Shown piece after piece: positions 59,425 through 64,000 of a stretch of 64,000 bases of DNA. Position 1 is the stretch's first letter, and each line of letters begins with the position of its first letter. The position numbers were made by a program, and so were the translations under genes. A model generated the notes under the pieces. That model worked only from the letters and a program-made list of their open reading frames with translations, was not told the origin of the DNA and searched no databases. Source of the stretch: Udaeobacter sp963725505 (GTDB lineage: Bacteria > Verrucomicrobiota > Verrucomicrobiia > Chthoniobacterales > UBA10450); assembly GCA_963725505.1 (NCBI GenBank), contig CAVRYN010000022.1:62001-126000 (forward strand). Direction: 5' to 3'.

Positions 59425-61986
59425 ATGAGCAGTAATGACCACGACGAGCAGCTCAATCTGCTGCAGACAATCACGTTGGAAGTAGCAGCCGCCACCGATT
59501 TTTCGTCGGCGTTGGAAATTGTGCTGCGGCGCGTCTGCGAAAAAACCGGCTGGGAACTTGGGCAGGCGTGGGTGCCCAGTCAGGATAAGACACTACTGTT
59601 TTCTGGACCGGTCTGGTTTTGCGGTCCGGTTGACGATCTGGAGCATTTTCGAACGACGTCGGCGAACTCACGTTTTGAAATGGGTGTTGGACTTCCGGGT
59701 CGCGTTTGGAAGTCGAAAAAACCCGCCTGGATTGAGGACGTTACGAACGATCCGAATTTTCCGCGGACAGCGGCGGCCAAATCGGTCGGATTAAAAACTG
59801 CCGTCGGTCTTCCCATTCTCTCCGGGGACGAAGTCATTGCCGTGATTGAATTTTTCCTGCGCGAATGGCGAAGCGAAGATGAAGGGTTAGTTAACGTAAT
59901 CGCGGCTGTCGCGGCGCAACTGGATCTGGCCATGGAGCGAACACGCGCCGCAGAAGAGCTCTCCCGCACCAACGAAATCCTCCACTCCATTTTGTCGGAC
60001 ATGGGCGATGCTGTGATCGTTGCCGACAAGAAAGAAAATTTTCTCGTCTTCAACCCGGCAGCGGAGCGTATGTTCGGAACCGGGGCAACCAGGACAAACG
60101 CTAGCGAATGGTCGCATCGCTACGGTCTTTACCTGCCGGACAAGGTCACCCCATTTCCGCATGAGCAACTGCCGCTGATCCGGTCGATTCACGGAGAGGA
60201 GGTGAACAACGTGGAGATGTTTGTGCGCCATGAAAAAGCGCCGCATGGGATCTGGACGCGGGTCACTGGTCGCCCCCTACGGGATTCTAACGGCGAGTTG
60301 TTAGGCGGTGTCATCGTTTGCCGCGACATCACCCAAATTAAAGAGGAAGAATTTTTTCGCGCTGGACAAAGCCGCGTGCTGGAAATGATTGCGGCCGACG
60401 CCCCGCTGGCGGAGGTGCTTACCAGTCTTGTTCTTCTCATGGAAGGGCAGGCAGAAGGACTACGTTGTTCCATTCTGCTTTTGAATCGCGATGGAAAACA
60501 TGTCCGCCACGGCGCTGCGCCGAATCTTCCAGAAGCTTACGTCAAGGCAGTGGACGGCTCACCGATTGGACCGCGAAATGGTTCCTGTGGCACGGCCATG
60601 TACACGCGGAGGCCAGTCGTAGTAACCGATGTGATGATAGATCCGCTCTGGGCTGATTATCGTGAGCTTGCGCACATTTGCGGATTGCGTGCCTGCTGGT
60701 CAACTCCGATCCTTTCGTGGCAAGGCGATGTCTTGGGTTCGTTCGCCATGTATCGTCAGGAAACGCGCGGCCCGCAGCCGGAGGAGACGCGCCTGACTGA
60801 AATTGCTACGCATATTGCCGGGATTGCCATCGATCGCCAGCGGCAACAGGAGATTTTGCGCGAACGCGATGCTCGCATAAACCTTGCGGCGGAGTCGGCT
60901 GATCTTGCCTTCTGGGTTTTATATCCCGAACAGGGCAACGCCTGGATGAGTGATAAGGGACGCAGGATTTACGGCTTTGACTCCAACCTGCCATTGACCT
61001 GTGAGCTGATCCTTTCACGAGTTCATCCCGAGGAACGCGCAGCAGTTAAAGCGGAGTACGACCGCGGTTGCGCCTTGCAGGGGACGTTCGAGAGCGAGCA
61101 CCGTCTTCTCTTGCCCTACGGCAAAACGCGCTGGGTAATTATGCGAGGGCGCTGCTTACAGGATGAACATGGAAATCTTTTGGAAATAATCGGGGTGACA
61201 CTTGATGTTAGCGCGCAAAAGCAGGCTGCTCTTCAGGTGCAGGTTCAACGCGAAGAGATGGCGCATCGAAACCGTGTCGCCTTGATGGGCGAGATGACCG
61301 CGTCGTTCGCGCACGAATTAAATCAACCGCTTACTGCTATTGCGAACAATGCTTCGGCTGCGCGTCGTTTTCTCCAGCATGGAAACATCGACCTGACGCT
61401 TCTCCAACAGTTGCTGCAGGACATGGTGGCGGATAGCCACCGCGCAGGAGAAGTGATGCGCGGAATCCGAAGTTTGGTGCGCAAGGAGACGAGTGAGCAC
61501 GCTGTGTTGAACCTCAATTCTGTTATCACCGACACCGTCCGTCTTGTTAGTTCGGATATTCTCAATCGAGAAAGCGTCGTCACGACGGAGCTCGACCCGC
61601 ACCTTCCTCAAGTGCAAGCCGCTCTCGTTCAGATCCAGCAGGTATTGCTTAACCTCATCGTTAACGCGCTGGACGCGGTCGAACAGCTGCCGGTCGCCGA
61701 ACGCCGCATTATTATTAGTACTCGTTCTGATAAAGAAGATGTGGCCGAAGTAATGGTGCGCGATTTTGGAATCGGCCTGCCGAAGGACCGGCCGGAGAAG
61801 GTTTTCGACCACTTCTTTTCTACGAAACAAAAAGGAATGGGCATGGGTCTGCCCATCGTTCGATCGATTATCGAGGCGCATGGGGGGACGATCACTGCAG
61901 AGAACGCGCCCGACCGCGGGGCGCGGATGGTTGTTCGACTGCCTGCGGCACGCGGACAAGCTCAAAAAAGTAGGGCAGCCGCATGA
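59425..61986 (+). CDS. Soluble sensor histidine kinase with GAF and PAS domains
   Basis: An 853-residue kinase without membrane helices. A GAF domain (about 20-170), PAS (about 190-305), second GAF (about 325-475) and PAS (about 485-600) precede a dimerisation domain with H630 in FAHELNQPLTAIANNASAAR and the ATPase domain (NALDAVEQLPVAERR, DFGIGLPKD, GMGLPIVRSI). The H-box and catalytic region are closely similar to those of the kinase at 10634, suggesting a shared partner. It overlaps the receiver gene at 61983 as ATGA. Box p precedes it. Confidence 0.93.
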   Translation: MSSNDHDEQLNLLQTITLEVAAATDFSSALEIVLRRVCEKTGWELGQAWVPSQDKTLLFSGPVWFCGPVDDLEHFRTTSANSRFEMGVGLPGRVWKSKKPAWIEDVTNDPNFPRTAAAKSVGLKTAVGLPILSGDEVIAVIEFFLREWRSEDEGLVNVIAAVAAQLDLAMERTRAAEELSRTNEILHSILSDMGDAVIVADKKENFLVFNPAAERMFGTGATRTNASEWSHRYGLYLPDKVTPFPHEQLPLIRSIHGEEVNNVEMFVRHEKAPHGIWTRVTGRPLRDSNGELLGGVIVCRDITQIKEEEFFRAGQSRVLEMIAADAPLAEVLTSLVLLMEGQAEGLRCSILLLNRDGKHVRHGAAPNLPEAYVKAVDGSPIGPRNGSCGTAMYTRRPVVVTDVMIDPLWADYRELAHICGLRACWSTPILSWQGDVLGSFAMYRQETRGPQPEETRLTEIATHIAGIAIDRQRQQEILRERDARINLAAESADLAFWVLYPEQGNAWMSDKGRRIYGFDSNLPLTCELILSRVHPEERAAVKAEYDRGCALQGTFESEHRLLLPYGKTRWVIMRGRCLQDEHGNLLEIIGVTLDVSAQKQAALQVQVQREEMAHRNRVALMGEMTASFAHELNQPLTAIANNASAARRFLQHGNIDLTLLQQLLQDMVADSHRAGEVMRGIRSLVRKETSEHAVLNLNSVITDTVRLVSSDILNRESVVTTELDPHLPQVQAALVQIQQVLLNLIVNALDAVEQLPVAERRIIISTRSDKEDVAEVMVRDFGIGLPKDRPEKVFDHFFSTKQKGMGMGLPIVRSIIEAHGGTITAENAPDRGARMVVRLPAARGQAQKSRAAA

Positions 61987-62369
61987 ACGACGCGAGTGAC
62001 ACGGAAGCAAAGGAGGTTTGTCTTGTGGACGACGACCCGTCCGTCCTTAAATCGATGCACTACCTGCTCGCGTCGGAAGGATTCAAGGTGCGTCCTTTCA
62101 ATAAAGCGGAAGATTTTCTGGCACACGCCGGCAAAAATCATGTGCCGGTAGTCGTGACTGATATTTGGATGGATCGCGTGACCGGCTTGGAAGTGCTGGC
62201 CCGGCTCTGCGCAATTTCACCAAAGACGAAAGTGATTGTCATCACGGCGCGCGAAGATCTGGCCGCGCGGGCCACTGCGATGGCCATCGGACCGGTTGCG
62301 TTCTTCATGAAGCCTTTCGACGACGAAAAATTCATCGCAGCGGTGCGCGATGCGCTGAATCGTGTCTGA
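61983..62369 (+). CDS. Receiver-only response regulator
   Basis: A 128-residue receiver overlapping the kinase stop by ATGA: CLVDDDPSVLKSMHYLLASE, phosphoacceptor D in VVTDIWMDRVTG, VITARED and K in FMKPFDD. It is closely similar to the receiver at 14305. No output domain. Confidence 0.9.
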   Translation: MNDASDTEAKEVCLVDDDPSVLKSMHYLLASEGFKVRPFNKAEDFLAHAGKNHVPVVVTDIWMDRVTGLEVLARLCAISPKTKVIVITAREDLAARATAMAIGPVAFFMKPFDDEKFIAAVRDALNRV

Positions 62370-62410
62370 GTCCTACTTCTTCCTTCTGACTTCTAACCTG
62401 GCGTCGCGTA

Positions 62411-62427
62411 GGACTTTGGTCTTATAG
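62411..62427 (+). promoter_or_regulatory. Regulon box q (GGACTTTGGTCTTATAG)
   Basis: GAC-TTTG-GTC repeat followed by TAGCCC; the candidate -10 is CGAATT. It lies about 158 bp before the DUF4239 gene and about 50 bp before a 28-codon frame (62478-62564). Confidence 0.65.
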
Positions 62428-62477
62428 CCCACTTTCCTTTGGCTGTGCGAATTTGAGGGTGGCGTGTACTCTGTCGC

Positions 62478-62564
62478 ATGCATAACCAGAGGATCTATTA
62501 CCGAGACGATATGGAATATTGGACCCGAACAGCGATGCTCCACATGACCGAGTTCAAGAAGTGA
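62478..62564 (+). CDS. 28-codon open frame (possible leader peptide)
   Basis: ATG 62478 to TGA 62562-62564, encoding HNQRIYYRDDMEYWTRTAML and a short end. It lies between box q and the DUF4239 gene. I cannot tell a leader peptide from chance. Confidence 0.2.
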   Translation: MHNQRIYYRDDMEYWTRTAMLHMTEFKK

Positions 62565-62585
62565 CGAGCGCTAACTAGTCCAAAG

Positions 62586-63347
62586 ATGAATTCCTTAACT
62601 ATTGGTTTCATTACTGCCGGGTGCATCTTCGGTGGCGTGCTACTGGGCATGTTGCTGCAGAAGGTCTTGCCTGAACATCATCTCGATACTGCCTCAAAGG
62701 ACACGGTGAAGGTGGGGGCTGGAATGCTCGCCACCCTCACCGCGTTAGTTTTGGGTTTGCTGGTCAGTTCGGCTAAGAGTTCCTTCGATGGCATGAATGC
62801 CGGGATTGCGCAGACTGGCGCGAAAATTATTCTGTTGGATCATATCCTCGCCGATTACGGGCCGGAAACGAAGGAGCTCCGCGAGCAGTTGCGAAATACC
62901 GTCGCGTCCGTAATTCAGAGAATCTGGCCTGCGAAAACAGGCGGCTCGGGAGGATTGCACGCGATGGAGACGTTAGCCCCCCCGAAAACCCTTCAGGCTA
63001 TGCTGCGAGAACTCACGCCAAAAGACGACCTGCAAAAATCGCTTCTGGCACAAGCCTCGCAGATTAGCGGCGATGTGTTGCAAACCCGCCTGCTTTTAGT
63101 CGAGCAACAACAGAACGACCTGCCATCAATATTTCTCGTGCTGCTCATCTTTTGGCTTACGGGTCTTTTCATTAGCTTTGGACTGTTTGCGCCGCGTAAT
63201 GGCACGGTTCTCGCGGTGCTGCTCATCTGCGCCTTGTCTGTCTCCTCCGCGATCTTTCTGGTTCTGGAAATGAACCGTCCCCTGGATGGATTCATCAAGG
63301 TTTCCAGTGCTCCGCTGCGCAAAGCTGTGGAGCTTATTGGCAAATAA
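62586..63347 (+). CDS. DUF4239-family membrane protein
   Basis: A 253-residue protein with N-terminal helices (IGFITAGCIFGGVLLGMLLQ, VGAGMLATLTALVLGLLVSS), a soluble region from about 65 to 170 and C-terminal helices (IFLVLLIFWLTGLFISFGLF, VLAVLLICALSVSSAIFLVL). The LTALVLGLLVSSAKSSFD motif is typical of the DUF4239 family. Role unknown. Box q precedes it. Confidence 0.8.
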   Translation: MNSLTIGFITAGCIFGGVLLGMLLQKVLPEHHLDTASKDTVKVGAGMLATLTALVLGLLVSSAKSSFDGMNAGIAQTGAKIILLDHILADYGPETKELREQLRNTVASVIQRIWPAKTGGSGGLHAMETLAPPKTLQAMLRELTPKDDLQKSLLAQASQISGDVLQTRLLLVEQQQNDLPSIFLVLLIFWLTGLFISFGLFAPRNGTVLAVLLICALSVSSAIFLVLEMNRPLDGFIKVSSAPLRKAVELIGK

Positions 63348-63425
63348 TACTATGTGCCGTCAGGCGCGTCGGTTTGTCATGCTAACTGAGCATTCGCGAG
63401 TGCGCTCCGCCCACGTGGACGTATG

Positions 63426-63443
63426 GGACTAAAGTCTTACTAG
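63426..63443 (+). promoter_or_regulatory. Regulon box r (GGACTAAAGTCTTACTAG)
   Basis: Box with one extra base after the core, followed by TAGGCG. The leader 63444-63489 resembles the leader after box f. It precedes the lipoprotein at 63542. Confidence 0.65.
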
Positions 63444-63541
63444 GCGGATCCCACGAAGGCTGCGAAAAGTTCCTGCGCAAATTCTCCCGTGCCGATGAAA
63501 CCATCTCCAAGATAACCGCAGACCTGGAAGAAACCAAAAAT

Positions 63542-63959
63542 ATGAAACAAATACGAACCTCATTCAACACGATCGGCGTCATCGCTCTATTAGCGTTGAC
63601 GGCCGGTTGCGCCACAACCAAGCAGCACGCATACGGATTTGCTATCCGCGGCAGGCTTCAAACTGCTCCCTGCTGATACGCCTAAGAAGCAGGAGCTGCT
63701 TAAAACACTGACGCCAGGCAAGCTCACTTTGATCACCTGGAAGGGAAAGCAATTCTACGTGCAACCGGACGTTGCTAACAACCAAGCCTACGTGGGAACG
63801 CCGAAAGAGTACCAAACCTATCAACAACTCCGGCTGGCCCAGCAGTTGAGCAACGACAACCTGATGGCCGCTCAAATGAACCAGAATGCCATGGTGGGTT
63901 GGGGGGGCGCCTGGGGACCCGGTTTCTACGGAGGCTTCTACGGTCGCCGTTGGCGGTAA
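63542..63959 (+). CDS. Lipoprotein, paralogue of 40096, one frame break
   Basis: Same design as 40096-40513: signal KQIRTSFNTIGVIALLALTA-GC, then a frame break, here explained by an extra G near 63622, then LLSAAGFKLLPADTPKKQEL and the Gly/Trp-rich end GWGGAWGPGFYGGFYGRRWR. The frame break in the two copies is at a different base, which argues against an inherited lesion. Confidence 0.75.
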
Positions 63960-64000
63960 CGACCACTTCCCGACCGGCCAGGCAAGACACCCAACCTCGA
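63542..64000. repeat. Segmental duplication, copy 2
   Basis: Matches 40096-40554 at about 95 percent through coding and 3' sequence, up to the window end. The real extent downstream is not visible. Confidence 0.85.

Overview
The window looks like chromosomal DNA of a Verrucomicrobiota-type bacterium. I infer this from protein style (DUF2092, YGG-repeat and SYLF proteins, sulfatase abundance, prepilin-like N-terminus), the nuoABCD order with B, C and D as separate genes, and dense palindromic repeats. No rRNA or other strong phylogenetic marker beyond rpoA, rplQ and nuo was available, so the phylum is an inference.

Layout. 1-10.4 kb is core genome: the glmM tail, scpB, a serine beta-lactamase-like hydrolase, lemA with two TPM-domain genes, rpoA-rplQ, a nucleotidyltransferase pair on the minus strand, nuoA-B-C-D-I and tRNA-Leu(UAG). 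10.6-15.7 kb is a signalling block: a membrane PAS histidine kinase, a FixJ/LuxR-type response regulator, two receiver-only proteins and a small membrane protein. 15.8-59.3 kb is an accessory region of mostly exported proteins: outer-membrane barrels, lipoproteins, four type I sulfatases, an exported formylglycine-generating enzyme, DUF1254/DUF1214 and DUF3604 proteins, a PpiC foldase with three HupE/UreJ-like membrane proteins, a DUF4956 protein, a fatty acid desaturase, an ion channel and a lipoprotein hydrolase. 59.4-64 kb holds a second histidine kinase with a receiver-only partner, a DUF4239 protein and a duplicated lipoprotein gene.

The main discovery candidate is a shared promoter signal. 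I find 18 copies of a 17-bp box, about GGMCYAARGTCYWATWG, built on the inverted repeat GAC-N4-GTC. All lie between 14.2 and 63.5 kb, nearly all just upstream of a start codon and in the orientation of that gene, including two minus-strand genes. The 3' end of the box runs into a -35-like hexamer (TTGACA, TAGACA, TAGGCA), often followed after 17-18 bp by a -10-like hexamer (CAAAAT, TAAAAT, AATAAT, TAGAAT). Members include two receiver-only regulators, the second kinase, a sulfatase, DUF3604, DUF4956, the desaturase, several lipoproteins and outer-membrane proteins. The simplest model is a regulon of cell-envelope and sulfatase genes activated by the FixJ-type regulator at 13615-14256 and fed by two kinases. 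The regulator assignment is inferred.

A second theme is single-base frame breaks: at least 15 otherwise recognisable genes are split, including nuoC and nuoI. Two near-identical lipoprotein copies carry different one-base insertions. This looks more like uncorrected read errors than decay, so I annotate most as one gene with a frame break. Palindromic repeat families are frequent, and some are read in frame at gene ends.
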